Shown here one piece after another: positions 8,553 through 15,491 of a stretch of DNA of 33,690 nt. The notes below the pieces were generated by a model that saw only the letters and a list, made by a program, of their open reading frames with translations, was not told the DNA's origin and ran no database searches. Positions within the stretch are counted from its first letter, which is position 1. Each line of letters opens with the position of its first letter. Position numbers and translations under genes: made by a program. This DNA comes from Bordetella parapertussis (lineage in GTDB: Bacteria; Pseudomonadota; Gammaproteobacteria; Burkholderiales; SG8-41): positions 1-33,690 of the forward strand of contig CAMAYE010000012.1 of NCBI GenBank assembly GCA_945862135.1, read 5' to 3'.

Positions 8553-8581
8553 ATTCTAGGTGTTCAGGGCAGGCGTCGCAA
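8553..8581 (-). promoter_or_regulatory. Sigma70-like promoter for the lytic transglycosylase operon
   Basis: Read on the minus strand: -35 TTGCGA (8581-8576), 17-bp spacer, -10 TAGAAT (8558-8553). It points at the transglycosylase gene and predicts a start of transcription near 8546. Confidence 0.65.
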
Positions 8582-8823
8582 CCCAAAAAGAGGGCTTTTT
8601 CTGCCTTTGTTTGACCTTCTGAACCAGAAAGGGACGCGGAGTTTACCGGCAGCGGCTTCCGCGACGCAACATAAATCATAAGCTATTGATTATAAATAAT
8701 TAATATCAATATTTACGATTAAAACCGTTCCCTTCCTAAGAATTGGCTGCAATTTGAGCCGCAATGCAGCGGAGAGTTCACCCAAACCGCGTAAATTCAA
8801 TAAATATCAATTAAATCAAATAT
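8582..8823. other. AT-rich intergenic region, no gene seen
   Basis: Together with the promoter and leader this makes a 415-nt gap. From about 8670 to 8823 it is strongly AT-rich (runs such as ATTATAAATAATTAATATC), unlike its GC-rich surroundings. It separates the end of the sigma-factor operon from the transglycosylase promoter. No intrinsic terminator with a clear T-tract was found for the sigma operon, and no ORF here resembles a protein. Confidence 0.5.
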
Positions 8824-9006
8824 TTATAAGACATCTTCAGCGATGGATGGATCGCCGGGCTGGCGCGATTGCCAGGCCTGCAATGCGGCCTCATAGTTAG
8901 TGAGTGCTTCCCAGTACCGGTCGTAAACACAGGGGTCACAGCCACTTTGGCAGCATTCCCAGGGTTCGGGCGCGGGCGGTTTTTCCGGCTTGGGATCAGC
9001 GCTCAT
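8824..9006 (-). CDS. Oxidoreductase-like domain small protein
   Basis: A 60-residue protein matching the small oxidoreductase-like N-terminal family (Oxidored-like). The hallmark is PPAPEPWECCQSGCDPCVYD (residues 10-29), with cysteines 18, 19, 23 and 26, followed by the helix YWEALTNYEAALQAW. The cysteine set suggests metal or Fe-S binding, but the biochemical role is unknown. Its ATG (9006-9004) overlaps the stop codon of the anti-sigma-like gene, so translation is probably coupled. It is the last gene of the ECF sigma operon. Confidence 0.8.
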   Translation of the reverse strand: MSADPKPEKPPAPEPWECCQSGCDPCVYDRYWEALTNYEAALQAWQSRQPGDPSIAEDVL

Positions 9007-9821
9007 CGGACGGGGGCTTCATCAGGCAAGGGGTGGTCCGGAAAGCGGCGGCGGAATTCGGCAGCCAGTGCATCGGCATCTGCGGTTCGCCCGGCACGCC
9101 GCCATTCAACCATTCGCTGCACCCACTTCTCGGCGGGTTCATTCACCAGGTCCTGCCACAGCACCCGGTCTGGCGCTGGGGCAGACATCGCCGCCGCCGG
9201 CGCGGCCACGCGAGCCGCCGGGCCTGCTACGGCATCGGCCGAGACCGCAGCCGGGGCCGAACGGAGCATCGGTCGGGCAGCCTCCCGGGCCGGGGCGACG
9301 TTGCGTTCGGCAGCTGATTCATCACGCAGGGCTACAGTTGCGGCGGGCACCGGCACTTCGGCCGCAGGCTGTACCTTGGCCATCACCGCCGGGGCCGCCT
9401 CCGCCAACGGCGGCGCCGGCTTCGCCTGAGAGGCGCCCGTGACTGCGGGCGGCAAAGCCTGCGGGCGCGACGGCATGGGTGCCTCCGCAATACGCGCCCG
9501 GGCTGCCGGTTCAGTGGCGCTTTGCGGGGCGGGCGCTTCGGCGACCGGCGGCGGCAAGTCCGGTTCGACCCGGTCAACGCCCTCATCGCGCATCATCAGT
9601 ACGACAGTGACCGACAGCACGACAACGGCGGCCAGCGACACCGGCATCTGCCACGCCGACCAGCGCGACCGGCGGCGCGGACCGGCGCCCGCTTCGCGGC
9701 GCGCTGCGGCACGGATGCGGTCATCCAGAGCCAGCGGTGGCAGTTCGCCAGAAGCCGCACGGTATTCCGCCGAAAGCTGCGGATCGTGTTCCATATCAGT
9801 AATACCGGGTTTCAGCGCCAT
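9003..9821 (-). CDS. Putative membrane anti-sigma factor
   Basis: A 272-residue single-pass membrane protein. Residues 1-55 form a cytoplasmic segment with acidic and then basic character. One transmembrane helix spans about 59-77 (MPVSLAAVVVLSVTVVLMM). A long Ala/Pro-rich periplasmic linker (85-220) leads to a C-terminal helical part WVQRMVEWRRAGRTADADAL. Its position directly downstream of an ECF sigma gene, overlapping it by 10 bp, points to an anti-sigma role, but no HxxxCxxC zinc motif is visible. GGGAGGG precedes ATG 9821. The C-terminal segment resembles helical-repeat regions seen in other proteins of such loci. Function is inferred from context. Confidence 0.65.
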   Translation of the reverse strand: MALKPGITDMEHDPQLSAEYRAASGELPPLALDDRIRAAARREAGAGPRRRSRWSAWQMPVSLAAVVVLSVTVVLMMRDEGVDRVEPDLPPPVAEAPAPQSATEPAARARIAEAPMPSRPQALPPAVTGASQAKPAPPLAEAAPAVMAKVQPAAEVPVPAATVALRDESAAERNVAPAREAARPMLRSAPAAVSADAVAGPAARVAAPAAAMSAPAPDRVLWQDLVNEPAEKWVQRMVEWRRAGRTADADALAAEFRRRFPDHPLPDEAPVR

Positions 9822-10471
9822 GACTGCATGCCCTCCCGCAGTTTGGCCAGCGCATAACGCAGGCGGCTTTTTGCCGTTTCGCGGTTCACCCCGGTGGCCT
9901 CGGCGATTTCCTCGACACTCATGCCACCCTCCTGCTGCAGCACGAAGGCTTCGCGTTGTTCAGCGGGCAGTTTGCCGAGCAAGGCCAGCAGTTGCGCAGC
10001 CTGTGCCCGCGATTCGGCCCCCACTGCGGGATCAGCACCGCGCGGTGCAACGGGCTCATCCATCGGCACGGCGTTGTCATCATCCAGCGAAACCGCGTCT
10101 GCGTCATGGCGCCGAAAGTGATCCATAAGCCGGTTATGCGCAATCCGGTATAGATAAGTGGTGAAGCGGGCCTGTACGGTGTAAGCGGCACGCGCCCGGA
10201 TCAGGTTCATCCACACGTCCTGGAACATTTCTTCTGCCAGCCCGGCATTGCGGCACTGTCGCAGCAAATACCGGTAGGTGCCGCCGCGATGCCGGGCATA
10301 CAGCACATCAAAAGCGCCGGCATCGCCATCGCGATAAGCCAGCATCAGCGCTTCATCACTGTCATCGGAATCTGCAGTTTTCACGGGACGCCAGTATGCA
10401 GAAGGCCCCTCAGACCGGCAACCGGCTGCGCCTGCATCAATCGCGATAATCTCCAATGTCCCGGACAGCAA
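9812..10471 (-). CDS. ECF-type RNA polymerase sigma factor
   Basis: A sigma70-family extracytoplasmic-function sigma factor. Region 2 is MLAYRDGDAGAFDVLYARHR, then AEEMFQDVWMNLIRARAAY and RFTTYLYRIAHNRLMDHFRR. Region 4 contains KLPAEQREAFVLQQEGGMSV and the helix-turn-helix EEIAEATGVNRETAKSRLRY. The start is uncertain. TTG 10471 has a perfect AAGGAGG (10484-10478) at 6-nt spacing and gives 219 residues. GTG 10384 (VKTADSDDSDE) gives 190 residues, the more usual family length, but has no good ribosome binding site. An ATG at 10531 is also in frame. The 3' end overlaps the anti-sigma-like gene by 10 bp. The divergent gene at 10566 shares the intergenic region. Confidence 0.9.
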   Translation of the reverse strand: MLSGTLEIIAIDAGAAGCRSEGPSAYWRPVKTADSDDSDEALMLAYRDGDAGAFDVLYARHRGGTYRYLLRQCRNAGLAEEMFQDVWMNLIRARAAYTVQARFTTYLYRIAHNRLMDHFRRHDADAVSLDDDNAVPMDEPVAPRGADPAVGAESRAQAAQLLALLGKLPAEQREAFVLQQEGGMSVEEIAEATGVNRETAKSRLRYALAKLREGMQSWR

Positions 10472-10565
10472 TGCCGGCCTCCTTTGATGAAAACACCACT
10501 CTGAGCTTTTGCAAACGGACTCCGGCCGCATATGGGGTTAAACCTCGCCATGATAAATTCCCGGC

Positions 10566-11174
10566 ATGGATGACATCGTTCTTCGCGGCATGGCAAAATG
10601 GCCGAACGTGCCTTCAGTATTCGGCTGGCTGTCGCTGGACCGGCGCGGTCACTGGCTGCTCAAGGGCGACCGTGTCACCAATCCCGGCATCACTGAATTT
10701 TTCGGCCGCAACTACAGCCACGATGCGCAGGGCCGCTGGTTTCTGCAGAACGGTCCGCAGCGGGTGTACGTTTCCCTGGATTACACGCCGTTCATCTATC
10801 GCATCAGTGCTCAGACCGGATCAGCGCTGACGCTGACTGCACATACCGGCGCAAGCACCGCAACCGTCAATGCTGCGTTCATGGATGATGCCGGTCAGTT
10901 GCTGCTGGCCAGCGATATCGGTATTGGCCTTGTTCACGACACCGATCTCGAACTGCTGATTCCGCGCTTTCGCGATGCAACTGCGAAAGCGCCCGATGAA
11001 ATCGCGCTGGCCGCCGCATTCGACGCCCTGCAGGCCGGCCACGAATCCGGCCTGCTGTTGCAAACCGGAAACGGAGACCTTCCGCTACATCCCTTACTGG
11101 CCAGCGATGCGCCAGCACGATTCGGCTTTGTTGCGCGCCCTGTGCAACCAGACGGCGAAGAAGAATGTTATTGA
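10566..11174 (+). CDS. Conserved hypothetical protein of the 'MDDIV..AKWPNVP' type
   Basis: A 202-residue soluble protein of a family common in Burkholderiales whose members start MDDIV and contain AKWPNVP followed by GWL.LD.RG.W. I believe it is annotated DUF2946, but that label is from memory and uncertain. Visible blocks are FFGRNYSHDAQGRWFLQNGP and QRVYVSLDYTPFIYR, then AAFMDDAGQLLLASDIGIGL. No signal peptide, membrane segment or catalytic motif is evident. ATG 10566 is chosen because it gives the family N-terminus; no strong ribosome binding site precedes it. It is transcribed away from the ECF sigma gene. Function unknown. Confidence 0.75.
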   Translation: MDDIVLRGMAKWPNVPSVFGWLSLDRRGHWLLKGDRVTNPGITEFFGRNYSHDAQGRWFLQNGPQRVYVSLDYTPFIYRISAQTGSALTLTAHTGASTATVNAAFMDDAGQLLLASDIGIGLVHDTDLELLIPRFRDATAKAPDEIALAAAFDALQAGHESGLLLQTGNGDLPLHPLLASDAPARFGFVARPVQPDGEEECY

Positions 11175-11213
11175 ACGGCGGGTTGCTACACGGCCTTTGT
11201 CCGACGTAACCTG

Positions 11214-11254
11214 CGTTTTGGCTTCACAATTCCCGTTTTGACTTCACAATTTCC
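11214..11254. repeat. Two tandem ~20-bp repeats upstream of the threonine aldolase gene
   Basis: CGTTTTGGCTTCACAATTCC (11214-11233) is followed directly by CGTTTTGACTTCACAATTTC (11234-11253), identical at 18 of 20 positions. The pair lies 37 nt before ATG 11291 in an otherwise empty 116-nt gap. Confidence 0.75.
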
Positions 11255-11290
11255 ATCTCCACTCACGTTTTATTCCAATACCCTCTCATC

Positions 11291-12334
11291 ATGACCACGC
11301 TGATCGATTTCCGTACCGACACTGTCACGCGCCCGACCGAGGCCATGCTCGCCGCGATGCAGGGCGCAACCCAAGGCGATGATTCACGCGACGGCGATCC
11401 AACGGTGATCAAACTGGAAGCGCTGGCGGCGGCACGCACCGGCAAGGAAGCGGGCCTGTATATGCCCAGCGGCACGATGACCAACCTGGTCGCCGTGCTT
11501 GCCCATACCTCGCGTGCAGGGGAAGTGCTGCTCGAGCGCGGCGCACACATGCTCAACACCGAACTCGGCGGGCTCGCCGCCGTAGCCGGCGTGTTCTACA
11601 AGGCGATTCCCGGCACACGCGGTGCGATGGACGAAACCGCCCTGCGCGAAGCCATTCGGCCAATGACCCGCAACAATTTCGGCACAGCGCTGATCTGCAT
11701 GGAAAACTCGCACAACGGCGCCGGTGGCGCCGTGCTGCCGCTGGCGCACATGCAGCGCGTCCATGAACTCGCGCGCAGCAATGGCATTCCGGTGCATACC
11801 GACGGCGCACGACTGTTCAATGCTGCCGCTGCGCTCGGCGTGACTGCCGCGGATGTGGCACGGCACACCGATTCCGTGTGTTTCTGCGTGTCGAAAGGAC
11901 TGTCGGCACCGATCGGCTCTGTGCTTTGCGGCTCAAAGGCTTTCATCGAACGCGCGCGCCCGTTCCGGCGCATGGTCGGCGGCAATATGCGGCAGGCGGG
12001 CTCGATTGCAGCGGCCGGCATCGTCGCACTGGAAACCATGGTGGATCGACTGAAAGAAGATCACGCCAGTGCGAAACGGCTGGCGGATGGCCTGCACCGG
12101 ATCGATCCGCGCTTGTGCGATCCCTCGCATGCGGAAACCAATATCGTGCGCGTCGATGTTTCGTTCACCACCCGTAGCGCAGCACAGTGGTCGGACGCGC
12201 TGGCGCTGGCCGGAATTGCCGTCAGTCCTGCCGATCATCGTTCGCTGCGCTTCGTGACGCATCGTCATGTCGGCCACAATGAAGTCGATCAGGCCATAGC
12301 CGCATTTGCAGCAACGCTCGCCGGCAACCTGTAA
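11291..12334 (+). CDS. ltaE: Threonine aldolase family PLP enzyme
   Basis: A PLP-dependent aldolase cleaving L-(allo-)threonine to glycine and acetaldehyde. The 347-residue protein opens with IDFRTDTVTRPTEAML and shows the PLP/substrate motifs GLYMPSGTMTN (55-65), ERGAHM (82-87), MENSHNGAGG (137-146), VHTDGARLFNAA (168-179) and the Schiff-base lysine Lys202 in CVSKGLSAPIGSVL. The usual GDD-YGEDPT segment near the N-terminus reads GDDSRDGDPT here, so the conserved Tyr is missing. That feature may mark a related aldolase (for example a phenylserine-type enzyme) with different specificity. It is followed by a secreted peptidase gene 58 nt downstream. Family assignment is firm, exact substrate less so. 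Confidence 0.88.
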   Translation: MTTLIDFRTDTVTRPTEAMLAAMQGATQGDDSRDGDPTVIKLEALAAARTGKEAGLYMPSGTMTNLVAVLAHTSRAGEVLLERGAHMLNTELGGLAAVAGVFYKAIPGTRGAMDETALREAIRPMTRNNFGTALICMENSHNGAGGAVLPLAHMQRVHELARSNGIPVHTDGARLFNAAAALGVTAADVARHTDSVCFCVSKGLSAPIGSVLCGSKAFIERARPFRRMVGGNMRQAGSIAAAGIVALETMVDRLKEDHASAKRLADGLHRIDPRLCDPSHAETNIVRVDVSFTTRSAAQWSDALALAGIAVSPADHRSLRFVTHRHVGHNEVDQAIAAFAATLAGNL

Positions 12335-12392
12335 ATACGGCATCGAACGTTTCATATTGAAGTCGACTCGTATCAATCAATCAGGGGATAAC

Positions 12393-13685
12393 ATGAAAAA
12401 TTCAATAAAAACAATTACATGCGCTATCACGCTGGCAATGGCGCTATGCACAGGCAGCGCACTTGCAGCCGCCAATGAGGCCATCTTGGCACTTGCAAAA
12501 AAAGAACAGCCCGCGATGCTGCAGACGATGAAGGAACTCGTCGAAATCGAATCCGGCAGCATGGATTACGCCGGTCTGGAGAAAATCGCCAAACTGATTG
12601 CGGAAAAACTCAAAGCGCTGGGAGCATCAACCGAGCAGATCGAAGCCGGCCCGGAAATCTACAAGATGTTCGATACGCCGGAGAAAATCGGACGCATGGT
12701 GCGCGCCACCTTCACCGGTACCGGCACCCGTAAAATCCTGCTGATCGCCCATATGGACACCGTGTATCCACCCGGCATGCTTTCGGGACAGCCGTTCAAG
12801 ATTGAAGGCGATCGCGCCTACGGCCTCGGCATCGCCGACAACAAGCATGGCATCGCCCTCATCATGCATACGCTGGCGATGCTGAGAACCCTCAACTTCC
12901 GCGAGTACGGCACGCTGACCGTGCTGATCAATGGCGACGAGGAAATCAGTTCGCCCGGATCACGCTTCCTGATCGAAAAACTCGGCCGCGAGCACGATGC
13001 CGTGCTGTCATTCGAGGGCGGCGGCGGACCGAAGTTGGACCAGATCCGCCTTGCCACCAGTGGCATCGGTGCGGCAACACTCACGGTTCGTGGCCGCGCC
13101 TCGCACGCCGGCGGGTCGCCGCACCTCGGCGTGAATGCCCTCTATGAACTGTCGCACCAGATCCTTCAGGCCCGCGACTTGTCTGATCCAAAAGTCGGAC
13201 AACACCTGAATTGGACCTTGGCGCGGGCCGGGATCGTGCGCAACATGATCCCGCCGGGTGCGCAGGCCCAGGCCGACGTCCGCGTCAATCGAGTTGCTGA
13301 CCTCGAAGGCATTGAACAGACGCTGCGCGAGCGCATCAAGAACAAACTGCTGCCGGAGGCCGACGTCACGCTCGATTTCGAACGCCGCCGTCCGCCGCTG
13401 CAGGCCACCGACGCGTCGCGCGCGCTGGGTGCCCACGCCGTGGGCATCTATGAAGAAATCGGCCAGAAACTCACCTTGCGCGACCGCCCGACCGGCGGCG
13501 GCACTGACGCCGCGTTTGCAGCACTGTCCACCAAGGCGCCGGTCATCGAAGGCTTCGGTCTGCGCGGTTTCGGATCACACTCGACCAACGCAGAATACAT
13601 CCTGATCCCGTCGATAGAACCGCGGCTCTACCTGGCAACGCGGATGATCATGGATATCTCGAACGGCAAGGCGCCGCTGCAGTAA
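12393..13685 (+). CDS. Exported M20 family carboxypeptidase, glutamate carboxypeptidase (CPG2)-like
   Basis: A zinc metallopeptidase related to Pseudomonas carboxypeptidase G2, which removes C-terminal glutamate from folates. The 430-residue protein has a signal peptide (ITCAITLAMALCTGSALA, cut near residue 25). Expected metal and catalytic residues are His120 and Asp122 (AHMDTV), Asp149 (GIADNKHG), Glu183-Glu184 (NGDEEIS), Glu208 (SFEGG) and His396 (GSHSTNAEY). The dimerisation domain lies around 225-340 (ASHAGGSPHLGVNALYEL). CPG2 has ADDKGG where this has ADNKHG, and EPT where this has EGG, so folate specificity is uncertain. ATG 12393 has AGGGGA upstream and begins the signal peptide. Confidence 0.88.
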   Translation: MKNSIKTITCAITLAMALCTGSALAAANEAILALAKKEQPAMLQTMKELVEIESGSMDYAGLEKIAKLIAEKLKALGASTEQIEAGPEIYKMFDTPEKIGRMVRATFTGTGTRKILLIAHMDTVYPPGMLSGQPFKIEGDRAYGLGIADNKHGIALIMHTLAMLRTLNFREYGTLTVLINGDEEISSPGSRFLIEKLGREHDAVLSFEGGGGPKLDQIRLATSGIGAATLTVRGRASHAGGSPHLGVNALYELSHQILQARDLSDPKVGQHLNWTLARAGIVRNMIPPGAQAQADVRVNRVADLEGIEQTLRERIKNKLLPEADVTLDFERRRPPLQATDASRALGAHAVGIYEEIGQKLTLRDRPTGGGTDAAFAALSTKAPVIEGFGLRGFGSHSTNAEYILIPSIEPRLYLATRMIMDISNGKAPLQ

Positions 13686-13754
13686 CCAAACGTTGCGGGG
13701 TACGGCAGTTGCGTCCCGTTCAGCGCTAAAAATCCGTCCCGCTGATTTACGGAG

Positions 13755-14228
13755 TTACTTCAAAGCTTCGCGTACCACGTCGGCCAGCAGTTTTTCGACC
13801 GCGCGCAACGCGCGGATCGACTGCCCCGAGCCCTGCGCGACCGGGCTTCGGTAGGACAGATAAACCGTACCCGGCACTTGCGGCAAGGTATAAACGGCAA
13901 TCGAGTACGGACAAAACACAATGTTGCGCGGATCGGCTTCCATCGTGTCGCGCGACAGGGCGGCACTGCAGAATTCGAGGACTTCAGCATTGTTGTAAAT
14001 GCGGCGTTCACGTCCAAGATCGCGTCCGGTACGTTCCAGCATGTCGCCGACTTTTGCGGTGTAATTGATCACGAGGCCGCGATTTTCCAGCGCCATCACC
14101 ACGCGATCCCTGATTTCGGTGAAATCGCCTTTGGTGGATCGCAATTGCACGCCGGCGGTCGCTGCACCGGCAATATTCGCCATCAGCATGGCGAAAACAA
14201 GGATCAAAGCCTGCATGGGCTGGTTCAT
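13755..14228 (-). CDS. DUF302 family periplasmic protein
   Basis: A 157-residue exported protein of unknown function. Residues 1-23 form a signal peptide (ALILVFAMLMANIAGAATAG). The DUF302 domain starts at FTEIRDRVVMALENRGLVIN (36-55) and includes EFCSAALSRDTMEADPRNIV (85-104) and FCPYSIAVYTLP, with two cysteines (87, 106) that could pair. ATG 14228 is chosen because it opens the signal peptide and has a G-rich ribosome binding site; upstream extension in the same frame gives an implausible N-terminus. It is convergent with the CPG2-like gene. Confidence 0.82.
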   Translation of the reverse strand: MNQPMQALILVFAMLMANIAGAATAGVQLRSTKGDFTEIRDRVVMALENRGLVINYTAKVGDMLERTGRDLGRERRIYNNAEVLEFCSAALSRDTMEADPRNIVFCPYSIAVYTLPQVPGTVYLSYRSPVAQGSGQSIRALRAVEKLLADVVREALK

Positions 14229-14564
14229 GGTCGCCCCCCGTTTTTGCGTGGTGAGCGCACAGTGTAACGGGGCGGGGATGGCTCCATCCGGGGGCCGGAA
14301 CACAGCTTCCGGAGCCCCGCCAAGCGGGTTAAAGCAGGCAGATTGGGGCCACAGAAAAAAATTTTAATGCGTGCAACTAATTGATTATTATGAATATTTT
14401 ATGAGGCATCGGTCGGGGCAGCACACACCGCGCCTTGCCCCGGGGGGGCGGATTGGGTATCTTTAACGCCCTGCTGTTCGCGGTTGCGACCCGCTCTCCG
14501 CGACGGACATCGGACTACTCCCGAGGACGATTCCGCCGCACAGCGCAGATGTCAGGCCAAATTC
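14229..14564. other. 336-nt intergenic region, no gene seen
   Basis: Holds an AT-rich block at about 14351-14403, likely part of the DUF302 promoter although no clean -35/-10 pair was found. A hairpin CCGGAA/TTCCGG occurs near 14294-14311 and another with GGGGCA/TTGCCCC arms near 14415-14441; neither has a T-tract. ORFs reading through it look like shadows. Confidence 0.4.
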
Positions 14565-14918
14565 CTATGGTTTGCTTCCCATCGGAAAAGGCCAGGCGCC
14601 TGGAATCGCAATCGGACGGGGCGCGATCGGCGCCGGTGCTGCACTCTGGGCTACCGGTTTCGCTTTGACCGCCCGCTTTGTTGCAGCAGGTTTCTTCTTG
14701 ACTACTTTTTTCTCAGCCGGCTTTCGAGCCGGCTTTTTTTTGCCTTCTTTCCGGCTGGAACTCTTGGCCGCCGCCTTGCGGACGATTTTCTTTTTTGCGA
14801 CTTTTTTCTTGGCGACCTTTTTCGTCGACGTCTTTTTCTTCGGTGCCACCTTTTTTTTCAGAACTGGCTTCTTCTTCGCAACTTTTTTCTTTGCTGCCTT
14901 CTTCTTGGCTTTAGCCAT
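14565..14918 (-). CDS. Lysine-rich histone H1-like (AlgP-type) protein
   Basis: A 117-residue very basic protein made almost wholly of AKKK/VAKKK/KPA repeats from residue 2 to about 90, followed by a neutral Pro/Ala tail ending FPMGSKP. Such proteins resemble bacterial histone H1-like or AlgP C-terminal repeats and are thought to bind nucleic acid. ATG 14918 has GGAGG five to six nucleotides upstream; the ATG at 14933 only adds five residues. A stretch of this gene (14715-14741) reads as a perfect intrinsic terminator on the opposite strand. Low complexity prevents a precise family call. Confidence 0.75.
   Translation of the reverse strand: MAKAKKKAAKKKVAKKKPVLKKKVAPKKKTSTKKVAKKKVAKKKIVRKAAAKSSSRKEGKKKPARKPAEKKVVKKKPAATKRAVKAKPVAQSAAPAPIAPRPIAIPGAWPFPMGSKP
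14715..14741 (+). terminator. Antisense intrinsic-terminator structure inside the lysine-rich gene
   Basis: AGCCGGCT (14715-14722), loop TTCG, AGCCGGCT (14727-14734), then T to 14741. It is oriented on the plus strand while the gene is on the minus strand, so it would stop antisense or read-through transcription. It may be an accident of the KPARKPAE and lysine codons. Confidence 0.55.
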
Positions 14919-14990
14919 GGGAACCTCCTTCACGGTCTAGATACGGTGGCGCAGTTTCCCGTCAGGGATCACGCGCCTCTCGCTGCTCGG

Positions 14991-15296
14991 TCAGTGCAAA
15001 ACAGCGCCAGCCTTGTACGCCAGATTGCGGTACAGCATGTCAGGATCAATACGTACGCCGCCACTCCATGTCAGCAGATTGGACACCGGATCGAATGCCA
15101 CGCGGCGGAACAACGAGGCATCGGACAACACCGCGAGCGATGTTTCTTCAACCAGGTCACCCAGATAAACATGTCCCTCGAGGCCATCGTCAAACCGCAG
15201 CCAGAGCGTGCAGTTATCTTCTGCGCGCAGTTCGGTGACCGTGTGCAGATGCGGTCTGCGACTGCGGTAACGCCGGAACTTCAGACTGAGTGCCAA
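14991..15296 (-). CDS. DUF2442 domain protein
   Basis: A 101-residue protein whose middle matches the DUF2442 family (NE0471-like N-terminal fold): HTVTELRAEDNCTLWLRFDD, EGHVYLGDLVE and FRRVAFDPVSNLLTWSGGVR, then IDPDMLY. Function unknown; such proteins are sometimes found near toxin-antitoxin genes, but no partner is visible here. The start is TTG 15296, supported by GGAGGG at 15311-15306 with an 8-nt spacer; no ATG is available upstream in frame. It lies downstream of nrdB with a 195-nt gap holding only GC-rich inverted repeats. Confidence 0.75.
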   Translation of the reverse strand: MALSLKFRRYRSRRPHLHTVTELRAEDNCTLWLRFDDGLEGHVYLGDLVEETSLAVLSDASLFRRVAFDPVSNLLTWSGGVRIDPDMLYRNLAYKAGAVLH

Positions 15297-15491
15297 GGAA
15301 TGGACCCTCCATCGTGGTGTTGATCAAAACCCCGAAAAATTCCGGCGGCGCCGCCCTGCGGTTTGCACCGCAGAACGAAACGCCGCCGGCTGCCTTGCTG
15401 GGTCAGCACACCATCCCGCCCGTTGGCGAGATGCACGCGTTCAATCGCATATTTCGTGTTGATCTCCGTTTTGTGTCGGGATTTCCCGGAA

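Noticed and set aside
14991-15296. DUF2442 protein as half of a toxin-antitoxin pair.
   Set aside because: No adjacent partner gene is visible; the neighbours are nrdB and a lysine-rich protein.
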